64,000 nucleotides of DNA, taken from NCBI RefSeq assembly GCF_000513895.2, contig NZ_CP165784.1:372001-436000 (forward strand), read 5' to 3'. Under the pieces are notes generated by a model. It did no database searches, was not told the DNA's origin, and saw only the letters and a list, made by a program, of their open reading frames with translations. Shown one piece after another: positions 46,601-55,921 of this stretch. The DNA is from Ensifer sp. WSM1721 (GTDB lineage Bacteria > Pseudomonadota > Alphaproteobacteria > Rhizobiales > Rhizobiaceae). Position numbers and translations under genes: made by a program. The first letter of the stretch is position 1; the number at the start of each line of letters is the position of its first letter.

Positions 46601-47575
46601 TTAACTGGTGAGTGTCTGCCCGAGTTCTGCCAGCAACCGAGGCGTCTCCCGCGCGCCATCGGGCAGCGCAGCGATTTCAAGCGCGGTGGCAATTCTGCTT
46701 GCCTCCGACACGTCAGCCGGAGTCGCATTAACCTGCGCGAGGTCAAGCGCGGTAGCTGCCCGCTCAATCAGTGCCGCTAGGATCTCAATGTCCAACCGAA
46801 ATCGTCCGATCCGCTCGTCCCGCAACCGGCCGCTAAAGGAGCTATCACCGTGCCGCAATTCCGCAGCAAGCTTCCGGCGTTTCTCGCCGAGGATAGTCGA
46901 AGCATGAAGAATGCTGCCTAGCGACTGCGAAAGCGGTAGTGCGTCGCTATTGAGGGCGAGCACCGAGTCGGCCGGCACATGAACCTGGTCGAAGTTGTAT
47001 AGTGCGGGCTCGCCGCTATGGGCGAGACGGACTTCGGAGCTGCCGCGCTGCACGAGCAATAAACTCAACACTTCAGCTTCGCTCAAGGCAAGCAACGCGA
47101 ACCATCCCGGCTCCCCGAGACTGACCGCCTCGATTGCACCGCTGACTTTGAAGCCGATACCGTCGGTGACGTACCGCTGACTCGGTCTGTGAACTCCGAC
47201 CGCAGCCGACGACAGCCTTTCACCCGAGACTACACGCAGGTAGATGCTCCGTCGCTGCTCTTCGCTCCCGGCGTTACGGACCAATTCGAGAGCGCGGAAA
47301 TGACTGGCGAGCGCACGGGCGGCGGTGGACTGCACCTCAGCAATCTGTGACACTACGCGTGCGATCAGCCGGTTAGAAACGTCAGCGCCGTCGAAATCGT
47401 TCGGAATGGGAATGGCAAGCAGGCCGGACCGCTCCAACGCTTCAGCGGAAAGCCCAACGGGAGCATCGGCGGCGAGCGCGACAATCTCTGCAGCGGCCGC
47501 CAAGACGTCTTCGTCGGACGCTACTCGAAGCGGCACTGGCCTGAGACTGCCATGAAGATGTGTAAAGGAGCCCAT
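46601..47575 (-). CDS. Acyl-CoA dehydrogenase/SfnB-like flavoprotein, shortened
   Basis: A 324-residue member of the acyl-CoA dehydrogenase superfamily in the DszC/SfnB branch of flavin monooxygenases. The N-terminal alpha domain contains LSAEALERSGLLAIPIPND and the middle beta domain GIGFKVSGAIEAVSLGEPGW. The C-terminal helical domain is present but the protein is 60-80 residues shorter than usual (about 390-400), and several conserved blocks look degraded. It may be a monooxygenase for an organosulfur or aromatic compound using reduced flavin; an FMN reductase at 53.7 kb could supply it. Activity is uncertain. Confidence 0.65.
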   Translation of the reverse strand: MGSFTHLHGSLRPVPLRVASDEDVLAAAAEIVALAADAPVGLSAEALERSGLLAIPIPNDFDGADVSNRLIARVVSQIAEVQSTAARALASHFRALELVRNAGSEEQRRSIYLRVVSGERLSSAAVGVHRPSQRYVTDGIGFKVSGAIEAVSLGEPGWFALLALSEAEVLSLLLVQRGSSEVRLAHSGEPALYNFDQVHVPADSVLALNSDALPLSQSLGSILHASTILGEKRRKLAAELRHGDSSFSGRLRDERIGRFRLDIEILAALIERAATALDLAQVNATPADVSEASRIATALEIAALPDGARETPRLLAELGQTLTS

Positions 47576-47959
47576 CTCTCACGTATCCTTCACTATGACC
47601 GGCCAGCCGGACGCGCGCATCCCATTTGGCCGATGTGTCATCGCACAAGGGCCCGAAGCGCTCTGAGGGCGAAACTAGGAAACTAGTGGGCGAAGACAGA
47701 GTTGGATACATTCCCGAAACACTCTTCGTCGCTCTGTGCGGGCGGATCAGCGTTTCCGCGTCTATCGACAGCTGAACTGCATGCGCAACCCGAATACTCG
47801 GGTCCGAACTCGCTCACGCCAGAAATCAAAAGACTGAAGGAAAGCTCACAATGGCGAGGGCATTTGGCTACTCCTCTGTTGTTACTCATCATGCGTGGGC
47901 GCGAAGGATCGCCGCCTTCTGATCGCTCGTCAACAATGTCGATAGAATATATGCGGCAT

Positions 47960-48200
47960 AGAGCTATGCCAGAATGTTCGGATAATAAGCTGAAGCTTCC
48001 ATTTCTCCCGATATTGCTCCGGCGTGAGAGTGTGCTTCGCCATCAGGTTGGGACGGCAATTGCGTCTCGGCCGTTCGGGAGGTCGTCGCCAAATTGCCCA
48101 AAGTATGAGGCGGGCGCTGACGGAAGACAGTGCACCCGATACCTGCGTCACGGGCACGCCTGGTGAAAGGCTCATCAGCATCTGTACGCAGATCCTCGCT
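47960..48200 (-). pseudogene. MucR/Ros-type zinc-finger regulator remnant
   Basis: Two minus-strand frames give LMAKHTLTPEQYREKWKL and YYPNILA. They match the MucR/Ros family block that usually reads LKRHL..HHGLTPEEYREKW.LP.DYP. The first zinc-finger half is not readable without frame changes. It is a fragment of an exopolysaccharide/nodulation regulator, no longer functional. Confidence 0.65.
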
Positions 48201-48203
48201 CAC

Positions 48204-48736
48204 TCAGCAGCGGCATTCTTCGAAGTTGGGGGGCGGCATTGGACCTGAAACCCTCCTCGTGTTCTCGAGAAGACGGGCCTGAAACCTGATGCCTCGGCCC
48301 TAGAACAAGCCATCGCAAGTGAACACAATGCCGAGAACGGAGAAAGTCAAATGTTGTCCTGGCGAGACTTGACTGAAGAAGACGCCGGTAACGAGACGCC
48401 GCGACTTCGGTCGCACACTGCATTCTTGAGGCTTATCACGGCAGTGAGAGCCTAGAGTATCTCCTCTGGTTCGGGCTCTTCCTCGGCCTTGTGAATCGTC
48501 AGCACGTAGACAGGCTCGAGCCCTGCGGCGGCCATAAGGCGGGCAGTGTTAGGCACGGTCGATACCATCTGCGTTGTGCGCGAGCAGACTGATCTCTCGG
48601 CCGTGAATTACAACACGCAGAAGAGATCGTCATCGACGCTACGGGTAACGCAGTGGCAGCAGTGCGTCTATGTCGCCCTTCGTCGAACGGGTGATCGTCG
48701 TGAGTTGAAGCAATTGCGGACAACTCTGTCGTAATT
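48204..48736. other. Stretch without clear gene
   Basis: No family is recognised. A short minus-strand frame ends ...EEEPEPEEIL near 48454 and may be the tail of a lost protein. The region ends at the hemN control region. Confidence 0.35.
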
Positions 48737-48855
48737 GTCGGATGCGCGACTGGGGTTTGTTTGACAACCTCTAATTTCGGTCCAGGTGAATAGATCGAGA
48801 ACGCTAGCGATACTCGAATTTCAATACCATTGCCGGCACTGGCATGACTTTTGAA
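48737..48855 (+). promoter_or_regulatory. hemN promoter: sigma-54 and near-match NifA site
   Basis: TGGCATGACTTTTGAA (48840-48855) is a -24/-12 element very like that of nifH, with GA in the -12. TGT-CGGATGCGCG-ACT (48737-48752) differs from TGT-N10-ACA in the last base and lies 88 bp upstream. It rules out the TTG at 48851 as the hemN start because that codon overlaps the -12. Confidence 0.65.
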
Positions 48856-48910
48856 CTTGCTTATCGAAAGGCCGCGCGAACTGTGGACTGGCATTGAGAT
48901 GGTGGGGTCA

Positions 48911-50374
48911 ATGATGGCTGACGGCGAAAAATGCACGCTTGATGCGAGCGCGGGCTCGCAAGCGATCGAGAAGGACATGGCGCGTGCGTTCGGGGCACGT
49001 CATCGGGCCGACGGGAGACGACAGTCATTTGGCATCACGCCGCAGACGGCCATACCGTTGAAGTATTGTGAAGCCCACCTGCCTTGGTACACTATCTATC
49101 CAACGGTATCGCAGTTTTCCCCGGCTGTCGGCGCCAACGTGTGGGGGGAATGGCTGAGGGACATTCCAACTGACGATGCTGTATCGCTCTATCTCCACAT
49201 CCCATTCTGCCGGTCGATGTGTTGGTATTGCGGCTTTCCTGTCAGCATCACTCGTCGGGATGCATCGGTCCTCAACTATTTGGCAGTGCTACGTGAGGAG
49301 ATACGTTTGGTCTCGGAGCAAGCGCCGCAGGGATTGCCCGTGAGCGACGTACATTTCGGCGGCGGAACGCCAACCCTCATGCCGCCGGCGGAGTTCCTGG
49401 CTCTAATGGAACTCCTGCGCAACTACTTCGCGTTTAAGAAGGCGGCTACGATCGCTGTCGAGATCGACCCGCGCACGTTCACAACGGAGATGGCCGAAGC
49501 CTTAGAAGCAGCCGGGGTAAACCGCGCGAGCCTTGGCGTGCAGAGCTTCGATCCCATTGTCCAACAAGCGATCAACCGGGTCCAGAGTGAGACGCAGGTG
49601 GCGGCTGCCGCCGAAAACCTGCGTCGGCATGGAGTACTCCGCCTCAACTTCGACCTCATGTATGGTCTTCCGCATCAAACAGTGCAGTCGTGTGTCCAGA
49701 GCGCCACGACAGCAGTCGCGATACGCCCCGACCGGCTTGCCGTCTTCGGCTACGCGCACGTTCCATCGTATAGAAAAAATCAGCGCTTGATCGACGAGGT
49801 GGCACTGCCGGACATGGCTGCCCGCGCTGAACAGGCCGCGGCCGTGGCCGATACGCTGGTCTCCGCCGGCTATCGCCAAATCGGTCTGGACCATTTCGCC
49901 TTGCCTTACGACGAGCTCGCGCTGGCGCAGGAAGCCGGTCGTCTGCGGCGCAATTCCCTGGGATACTCGGCCGATACATGCCAAGTCCTGATCGGCTTCG
50001 GCGCATCGGCCATCAGTCGTCTCGGCGAAGGTTATGTCCAGAACGAACTTGCACAGAGCTCCTATACCCGGCACATATCAGCTGGCCACTTGGCGACATC
50101 AAAGGGTTATCGTCTCACCGGCGAAGATCGCGTGCGAGCCGCAATCATCGAGAAGCTAATGTGCAATTTGGAGGCCGACGTGCCGGCAATATGCGCCGCT
50201 CACGAATTTGATCCAATCCCTATTTTCGATTCAGCTAGGCGTTTGGCGACGCTGGCCGAAGACGGGATAGTGGATATCGCCAACGGTTTCGTGCGCGTAC
50301 GGCAGGAGCATCGCTTTGTCCTTCGCGCTGTCGCTGCCGCATTCGACCCTTATCTCATCCGCTTACCCGACTAG
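48911..50374 (+). CDS. hemN: Oxygen-independent coproporphyrinogen III oxidase
   Basis: A radical-SAM enzyme that decarboxylates coproporphyrinogen III to protoporphyrinogen IX without oxygen, needed for heme in microaerobic nodules. The SAM-cluster motif CRSMCWYCGF (CxxxCxxC) lies near residue 95. HFGGGTPTLMPP and LNFDLMYGLPHQT follow, and the HemN C-terminal domain is complete. About 487 residues. The start is one of the ATGs at 48899, 48911 or 48914; 48911 is given because a purine-rich GGTGGGG precedes it. An apparent sigma-54 promoter stands just upstream, so it is likely co-regulated with nif genes. Confidence 0.93.
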   Translation: MMADGEKCTLDASAGSQAIEKDMARAFGARHRADGRRQSFGITPQTAIPLKYCEAHLPWYTIYPTVSQFSPAVGANVWGEWLRDIPTDDAVSLYLHIPFCRSMCWYCGFPVSITRRDASVLNYLAVLREEIRLVSEQAPQGLPVSDVHFGGGTPTLMPPAEFLALMELLRNYFAFKKAATIAVEIDPRTFTTEMAEALEAAGVNRASLGVQSFDPIVQQAINRVQSETQVAAAAENLRRHGVLRLNFDLMYGLPHQTVQSCVQSATTAVAIRPDRLAVFGYAHVPSYRKNQRLIDEVALPDMAARAEQAAAVADTLVSAGYRQIGLDHFALPYDELALAQEAGRLRRNSLGYSADTCQVLIGFGASAISRLGEGYVQNELAQSSYTRHISAGHLATSKGYRLTGEDRVRAAIIEKLMCNLEADVPAICAAHEFDPIPIFDSARRLATLAEDGIVDIANGFVRVRQEHRFVLRAVAAAFDPYLIRLPD

Positions 50375-50676
50375 CGCCGCCAAGCAACCTGTCGCGCGAT
50401 CCGATGCGCACACTGATGTCGGAGGTCCGGCTATCGCTCATGCAGCGCTGCAAAGTTGCAGGCGCGGTGTCGCGAGTTCGCGCAGGCACAGTGAAAATCA
50501 CTGGTTCAAGGGAGCGCGGTGATGCGCCCATGGTCGGAGGCTTTGGACGCATTGCGCATGTTCTCTCCCATTGGGCCAGACACTTTTTGCGGCTTTCCGG
50601 ACAATCCAACTGCGTCCAACTCGGCGCTCTAAGAAAAAACGCAGCTATTTCAAGCCCTGTCCGAGTCGCGCTCAGT
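50375..50676. other. Intergenic region between hemN and dctA
   Basis: No gene recognised. Its right end carries the dctA sigma-54 promoter. Confidence 0.4.
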
Positions 50677-50692
50677 TGGCGCGTTTGTTGCT
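50677..50692 (+). promoter_or_regulatory. dctA sigma-54 promoter
   Basis: TGGCGCGTTTGTTGCT keeps GG and GC at 10-base spacing; the -24 is TGGCGC instead of TGGCAC. It lies 100 bp before the dctA start. Chromosomal-type dctA genes use DctD with sigma-54; no NifA TGT-N10-ACA site was found here. Confidence 0.65.
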
Positions 50693-50791
50693 CGATACCT
50701 CCACATGACAGCCGCCGCTGTCGATCTTCGGAAAGTGGCCGGGAGGCCCGGCATATCGCCGGACTGGGCGTCCCTCGTGGAGGATATCATC

Positions 50792-52210
50792 ATGATCATT
50801 GAACATTCCGCGGAGGTCCGCGGCAAGACACCCTTTTATCGTCACCTCTATGTCCAGGTGCTGGCCGCGATCGCCGCGGGCATCCTGCTCGGGCATTTCT
50901 ATCCGAACATCGGTACCGAGCTGAAACCGCTCGGCGACGCCTTCATCAAGCTCGTGAAGATGATCATCGCGCCGGTGATCTTCCTGACGGTTGCGACCGC
51001 CATCGCCGGCATGACCGATCTCGCCAAGGTCGGCCGCGTCGCCGGCAAGGCGATGGTCTACTTCCTGACCTTTTCCACTCTCGCGCTCGTCGTCGGCCTC
51101 ATCGTCGCGAATGTCGTCGAGCCGGGCGCCGGCATGCATATCGACCCGGCCTCGCTCGATGCGAAGGCGGTTGCGACCTATACCGAAAAGGCGCATGAGC
51201 AGTCGATCACCGGCTTCCTGATGAACATCATTCCGACGACGCTTGTCGGCGCCTTCGCCGAGGGCGACATCCTGCAGGTCCTGTTCATTTCGGTGCTCTT
51301 CGGCATTTCGCTGGCGATGGTCGGCAAGAAGGCTGAGCCTGTCGTCGATTTCCTGCGGGCGCTGAGGCTGCCGATTTTCCGGCTGGTGGCGATCCTGATG
51401 AAGGCGGCCCCGATCGGCGCCTTCGGTGCCATGGCCTTCACCATCGGCAAATACGGCATCGCCTCGATCGCCAACCTCGCCATGCTGATCGGCACCTTCT
51501 ATCTGACGTCGTTCCTCTTCGTCCTCGTCGTCCTCGGTGCGGTGGCGCGCTATAACGGCTTCTCGATCGTGGCGCTCATCCGCTACATCAAGGAGGAACT
51601 CTTGCTGGTGCTCGGCACCTCGTCTTCGGAGGCCGCACTGCCGGGCCTCATGAACAAGATGGAGAAGGCGGGCTGCAAGCGCTCGGTCGTCGGCCTCGTC
51701 ATCCCGACCGGCTATTCCTTCAATCTCGACGGCACCAACATCTACATGACGCTGGCGGCGCTCTTCATCGCCCAGGCGACCGACACGCCGCTCTCGTATG
51801 GCGACCAGATCCTGCTCTTGCTCGTTGCCATGCTGAGCTCTAAGGGGGCTGCCGGCATCACCGGCGCCGGCTCCATCACGCTGGCCGCGACGCTTTCGGT
51901 CGTTCCGTCGGTGCCGGTTGCCGGCATGGCGCTGATCCTCGGCATTGACCGCTTCATGTCGGAGTGCCGCGCAATTACCAATTTTGTCGGTAATGCAGTT
52001 GCGACGCTAGTGGTGGCGAAGTGGGAAGGCGAGCTCGATCAGGCACAGCTTGCGAGCGTACTTGCGGGCGACGCGCCGGTCGAGATCGCTCCCGCGGTCA
52101 TTTGCCCGGCGGTGGTGGAGCGCCTCGACGGGCCTGAGGGCTGCACGTTGCACCACGTTCGACACTTTGGCATCCAGACAGTTAAGAACGGCCGACAGAG
52201 ATCTCCGTGA
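50792..52210 (+). CDS. dctA: C4-dicarboxylate transporter
   Basis: A proton/sodium-coupled importer for malate, succinate and fumarate in the inner membrane, essential for feeding bacteroids. The body has 8 hydrophobic segments plus the re-entrant loops of the DAACS family, with the signature [20 protein letters not shown] and the substrate site [20 protein letters not shown]. The start at 50792 ([20 protein letters not shown]) is typical. The product is about 472 residues, roughly 30 longer than usual: after the family end VEIAPAV it continues with an unrelated tail ending QRSP. The reading frame has much stronger GC-rich codon bias than its neighbours. Confidence 0.95.
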   Translation: MIIEHSAEVRGKTPFYRHLYVQVLAAIAAGILLGHFYPNIGTELKPLGDAFIKLVKMIIAPVIFLTVATAIAGMTDLAKVGRVAGKAMVYFLTFSTLALVVGLIVANVVEPGAGMHIDPASLDAKAVATYTEKAHEQSITGFLMNIIPTTLVGAFAEGDILQVLFISVLFGISLAMVGKKAEPVVDFLRALRLPIFRLVAILMKAAPIGAFGAMAFTIGKYGIASIANLAMLIGTFYLTSFLFVLVVLGAVARYNGFSIVALIRYIKEELLLVLGTSSSEAALPGLMNKMEKAGCKRSVVGLVIPTGYSFNLDGTNIYMTLAALFIAQATDTPLSYGDQILLLLVAMLSSKGAAGITGAGSITLAATLSVVPSVPVAGMALILGIDRFMSECRAITNFVGNAVATLVVAKWEGELDQAQLASVLAGDAPVEIAPAVICPAVVERLDGPEGCTLHHVRHFGIQTVKNGRQRSP

Positions 52211-52695
52211 CAAAACAGCCCCCACCATCGTCCAGCGCCGGTGCGCATGCGCCTGAGGAAATTGCCAGGAATCGGACGGGCTGATGGTGTCAGTGCCCTT
52301 CTCTCCTGGCTGTAATCTGCGACCGGCAACTTGCAACGTACCGGTGCGCGCCGCCCAGTGACGGAACCGTCAAAAAGTCAGCGGCGCGCTTTGCCGCGCC
52401 CCACGGCAACAAGCACAGTCGGCGCAGCCGCCGTAGTGGAGCCGTCGCAGTACGTTTGGCAAGGCGCTGTCGAACAGGCGACTGAACGTCGAGAAAGCGG
52501 CTTTGCGTGCAGCCGCTATTGCAGTTTCTGAAAAATCACCTTGTATTAACAACACCCCATTCCTGCTTTCTATAGGAATTCAATGGGGCGGTATTGGGCC
52601 CCGCGCAACGGTAGAGCGGGCGTTCCGTACGAACGCCACAAAATGGAAACGTTATCGAGATCGGGGCAGGCGTGGGCTACTGTCGCTGAAAGAAC
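52211..52695. other. Intergenic region between dctA and XRE gene
   Basis: No gene recognised. Short open frames on either strand show no family resemblance. Confidence 0.4.
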
Positions 52696-53136
52696 ATGGA
52701 GAACTACATGCTGAGTCGAAGGCCTGAAGGAACGAAGAGAAAGCCCGAACCTGTTGACATTCATGTCGGCCGTCGAATTCGTTTGCGGCGGGCGTGGAAG
52801 GAAATGACCCAGTCAAGTCTCGCCGACGCCATCGGAGTCACGTTTCAGCAGGTACAAAAATATGAGAAGGGCACCAATCGCGTGGGTGCAAGTCGCCTCC
52901 AACTGATGGCAAACGCTCTGGACGTGCCGATTTCCTATTTCTTCGAAGATAGTCCTGGCGCAGTCACCAGCGAAGGCGACAAAAACAGTGCCACAACCGG
53001 TCTTCAGCCAGAACTCCTAGAGTTCGTGTCAAGCGATGAAGGCGTTGCGCTCATTAGCTCCTTCTCGCGGATAACGGATGAGAAAGTGCGGCGCCGCACC
53101 ATCAGCCTCGTGAAAGCGCTCGCCGAAGGACATTGA
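52696..53136 (+). CDS. XRE-family transcriptional regulator (y4wC-like)
   Basis: A 146-residue regulator with an N-terminal lambda-repressor-type helix-turn-helix: VGRRIRLRRAWKEMTQSSLA, then GVTFQQVQKYEKGTNRVGAS (about residues 20-65). A short C-terminal segment, LELFV-like ELLEFVSSDEGVALI, probably mediates dimerisation. It resembles the y4wC type of regulator found on rhizobial symbiotic plasmids. Its targets are unknown. The gene begins after a long gap downstream of dctA. Confidence 0.85.
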   Translation: MENYMLSRRPEGTKRKPEPVDIHVGRRIRLRRAWKEMTQSSLADAIGVTFQQVQKYEKGTNRVGASRLQLMANALDVPISYFFEDSPGAVTSEGDKNSATTGLQPELLEFVSSDEGVALISSFSRITDEKVRRRTISLVKALAEGH

Positions 53137-53159
53137 ATAAGAGAATTCAGTCTCCATAA

Positions 53160-53288
53160 ATGAATGAGTCACCGGAGCCCGTTGCGACGGACGATGATGA
53201 CATCATCAGCGGGGAGCGCCGACCCAGCACCGTGGAAATCATCGCTGCCGGGCTTGCATCGCCATTTGTATTGATCGGCCGCGAGTAG
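53160..53288 (+). CDS. Possible 42-residue peptide downstream of XRE gene
   Basis: An open frame from ATG 53160 to TAG 53288 encodes a 42-residue peptide with an acidic first half (ESPEPVATDDDD) and a hydrophobic second half (IIAAGLASPFVLIG). It begins 23 bp after the XRE stop on the same strand. Ribosome binding is weak. It could be a membrane-active small protein or chance; nothing comparable is recognised. Confidence 0.3.
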   Translation: MNESPEPVATDDDDIISGERRPSTVEIIAAGLASPFVLIGRE

Positions 53289-53677
53289 CGGACGATTGGT
53301 GCGCTATGCGAACCCGAGGATCCACCATGCCCATATCTGTTAGCCGCTGCCATCAAAGGCCGGGAACAAACATTGTCATCTTCAAGCCGACTGTCAATTT
53401 ATTGGGGCTTCTTTGTAGCGCCATCGAGGGAAACGATCATAGCGCACTTAAGCGCCGGCAGCTTTGTCTCTCGCTCTGAAGATTATCGCCTCCCCAAGAA
53501 GGTGGCCGCCGCCCGCGCCATCGATTGGCAAGAGCCCGAAAGGCCAAACGACGGAAGCCCACAATAGCGGCACAGCCCAGAGAGACCGGCGCAAAGGGTC
53601 TTTCATTTCACTCACACCATGTATATAAACTCTATGCATTTAGTGTCGTAGTTGGATGCCATGGGGAGATCACGCGT
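53289..53677. other. Intergenic region upstream of FMN reductase
   Basis: No gene or clear promoter recognised. Confidence 0.35.
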
Positions 53678-54226
53678 ATGACACAAAAGAAGGTTCTGGG
53701 CTTTTCCGGGAATATAAAGCGTCCGTCCACGACGCGCTCATTTGTCAACCATATCGTTGGACAACTGGCAATCAGAACAGGAGCGTCGGCGCAGTCCTTC
53801 GATATCGAGGACCTTGCACCTTCACTGGCGAACGCAAGACGACTGCACGACCTCGCTGCAGAGGCGCGCTATGTCGTAGATCAAATGATCGGCGCGGACG
53901 CCTTGGTCGTTGGCTCGCCCACCTACAAGGGCAGCTATACAGGACTTTTCAAACATTGCTTCGACTTGCTCGATCCAAAATCGCTCAGGGGCAAGCCAGT
54001 GATCATAGTCGCAACAGGCGGCGGCGAACGGCATTCGCTCGTCGTCGAACATCAACTGCGACCTCTGTTGGCCTTCTTTGAAGCTTTGGTGATGCCGACG
54101 GCTATCTACGCCTCCAGCGCAGACTTCGCCGATGGAGAAGTGATATCCGAGTCTATTCGACTTCGCGTGGAGCAGGTCGTCGAGGAAGCAGCTTACATGA
54201 TCGGACGCTTCGAGGCCGCAAACTGA
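53678..54226 (+). CDS. NAD(P)H-dependent FMN reductase
   Basis: A 182-residue flavodoxin-fold protein of the SsuE/MsuE-type FMN reductases, supplying reduced FMN to two-component monooxygenases. It has LGFSGNIKRPSTTRSFVNHI (phosphate-binding loop, residues 6-25) and ADALVVGSPTYKGSYTGLFK, followed by VIIVATGGGERHSL. The ATG at 53678 is chosen because the beta-strand KVLGFSGN begins right after it; the longer frame to 53525 has no similarity. Partners could be the luciferase-like monooxygenase (22.7 kb) or the SfnB-like protein (46.6 kb). Confidence 0.85.
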   Translation: MTQKKVLGFSGNIKRPSTTRSFVNHIVGQLAIRTGASAQSFDIEDLAPSLANARRLHDLAAEARYVVDQMIGADALVVGSPTYKGSYTGLFKHCFDLLDPKSLRGKPVIIVATGGGERHSLVVEHQLRPLLAFFEALVMPTAIYASSADFADGEVISESIRLRVEQVVEEAAYMIGRFEAAN

Positions 54227-54518
54227 TCGACATAGAGCGGAATCGCGTTTGGCTGGCGAATCGCGCTCAAGGATGAAGCGCGATTTGCGAAAGACAGCAG
54301 TTCTCGTCACTCGCAAGGAATGTCCCTTGAGACGATATGGATGAACCGCTGAAAATAAAATGTGTGAGGGCCCGGCCGCCATCGCCGTGGGCTTAGGGTA
54401 GCTCCCTTGTTTTCCATCGATTTAGGAACTCTGCGGCAAATGACGGTGATCATGACGTTCGGCACACGGACAGTGAAATCGTCAAGCGATCCGTGACGAC
54501 CACTGCCTGGGCGCTGGT

Positions 54519-54534
54519 TGGCATCCTACTTGCG
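54519..54534 (+). promoter_or_regulatory. Sigma-54 promoter of the Ntn-hydrolase gene
   Basis: TGGCATCCTACTTGCG has GG and GC at the exact 10-base spacing and fits a -24/-12 element well. It lies 106 bp before the Ntn-hydrolase start. I could not find an exact TGT-N10-ACA site within 150 bp upstream. Confidence 0.6.
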
Positions 54535-54639
54535 GGTGCCCACGAGGCAGGCGCAGGCGGCAAACCGTCGGTCAGGCCTCATCACGAACACGCGCCATCC
54601 AGAAGATTAAAATGCAGTCCACATGAGGAGCAGCAACTT

Positions 54640-55185
54640 ATGACGTGCATCGTCGGTTCGATCCACAACGGTTCAGTTCACATCGGGGGCGATAGCGCTG
54701 GCGTGGCCGGCCTTTCCCTTACCGTCCGCGCCGATCGCAAGGTCTTCCGCAAGCAGGACTTCATCTTCGGCTTTACGACTTCATTTAGAATGGGCCAGCT
54801 GTTGGCACACTCCTTCCTACCGCCAAAGAGGCATCCTGAATCCGATGTCTACGCCTTCATGGTAACGGAGTTCGTCGACGCGCTCCGCCGCTGCTTGAAA
54901 GATGGTGGCTATGCCCAGCGGCACAACGAAGCCGAACGCGGCGGCACTTTTCTCGTTGGCTATGCCGGACGGCTCTTCAAAATCGACGAGGACTATCAGG
55001 TTGGCGAGCCGGTCGATGGTTTTGATGCCTGTGGGTGCGGGTACCGAATAGCGCTGGGGGCGCTCTTCGCATCCTCAGACTCTCCGCCTCGCGAAAGATT
55101 GGAGATAGCTCTCGATGCTGCTGAGCGATTTTCTGCCGGCGTACGCGGACCGTTTCATTTCGAGACGCTGGACTCGGCCGAATGA
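54640..55185 (+). CDS. HslV/proteasome-beta-like Ntn-hydrolase family protein
   Basis: A 181-residue protein with an N-terminus like proteasome-type peptidases: Met-Thr-Cys-Ile-Val-Gly, then NGSVHIGGDSAG, matching HslV (TTIVxVRxxGxVxIGGDG). After Met removal Thr2 could serve as the N-terminal nucleophile. A second block, GGTFLVGYAGRLFKI, is the typical central strand pair, and YRIALGALFAS follows as in helix 3 of proteasome subunits. The start at 54640 follows TGAGGAG. It stands alone with no HslU ATPase nearby, under a probable sigma-54 promoter. The substrate is unknown; it may be a self-standing peptidase of bacteroids. Confidence 0.75.
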   Translation: MTCIVGSIHNGSVHIGGDSAGVAGLSLTVRADRKVFRKQDFIFGFTTSFRMGQLLAHSFLPPKRHPESDVYAFMVTEFVDALRRCLKDGGYAQRHNEAERGGTFLVGYAGRLFKIDEDYQVGEPVDGFDACGCGYRIALGALFASSDSPPRERLEIALDAAERFSAGVRGPFHFETLDSAE

Positions 55186-55458
55186 CGGCGGTCGATGCGC
55201 AACCGCTCTTGCGCCAAGTATTACTGGGAGTCGCACAAAGTCTGCGCTACCGGCCAGCTGATCTATCGACCACGGATGGGGCACTGATATCTCCGGCTGA
55301 CGGATTCTTCGCTCGCGTCTTTGCAGCGAGATCTTCGGGGGCGGGGAGTGCCCCAAAGGCGAGCCGCTCTATTAGTGTCTTGGACAGGTTTCCTCCGTGA
55401 GGAAAGCACGAGGACCGCATCTTCCAAACCGCGCCCAGTCTTGTTGGATGCCCGACGA
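55186..55458. other. Gap between Ntn hydrolase gene and iscN control region
   Basis: No gene recognised. The right end carries the iscN activator site. Confidence 0.35.
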
Positions 55459-55535
55459 TGTCAGACATACGACATGGCGGTGTAGAGTCATCATGTTGTT
55501 TGGAAACCGATTTTCTCGTTGGCACGGTAGATGCT
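55459..55535 (+). promoter_or_regulatory. iscN-nifS promoter: NifA site and sigma-54 element
   Basis: TGT-CAGACATACG-ACA (55459-55474) is an exact NifA-type site. TGGCACGGTAGATGCT (55520-55535) is a strong -24/-12 element 46 bp downstream, an unusually short spacing. It drives iscN and probably nifU remnant, nifS and nifW. Confidence 0.8.
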
Positions 55536-55576
55536 CCGTCACCTCAAAACAAATGCCAGCGAGGTTAGACCGACTC

Positions 55577-55897
55577 ATGATCACGCTCACCGAGAACGCC
55601 GTTGCCGTCATGAAAGCTGTGCTTTCCCAAGCCACCGAGCCGATGGAAGGCTTTCGCATCATGGTCCAAGCAGGCGGCTGCGCCGGACTCAAATACCTGA
55701 TTGGTCTGGAAAGCTTCTCGCGCGAGGGCGATGCGCTCATCGAGGCAGACGGGGTTAAGGTGTTCGTGGACGCAGGCTCGCAACCCCACGTCCACGGCAT
55801 GACCGTTGACTTCATCACGGGGTTCGAGTCCGCCGGCTTCATTTTCGACAATCCGAACGCGCAGGAGAAATGCGCCTGCGGCAAATCTTTCAGCTGA
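55577..55897 (+). CDS. iscN: HesB/IscA-type Fe-S assembly protein
   Basis: A 106-residue A-type carrier for Fe-S cluster assembly. The three conserved cysteines are in AGGCAGLKY (about residue 36) and the C-terminal KCACGKSFS (about 99 and 101). It corresponds to IscN of R. etli, which precedes nifU and nifS. The ATG at 55577 is preferred to the earlier GTG-like start at 55397 because the A-type fold begins here. It lies just upstream of a decayed nifU, so it and NifS may have to do the work of the NifU scaffold. Confidence 0.9.
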   Translation: MITLTENAVAVMKAVLSQATEPMEGFRIMVQAGGCAGLKYLIGLESFSREGDALIEADGVKVFVDAGSQPHVHGMTVDFITGFESAGFIFDNPNAQEKCACGKSFS

Positions 55898-55921
55898 CTA
55901 CCTGACACAGTGAGAAGGCTC

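Noticed and set aside
48851..48910. TTG at 48851 as the hemN start
   Set aside because: It lies inside the -12 element of a good sigma-54 promoter; the real start must be downstream.
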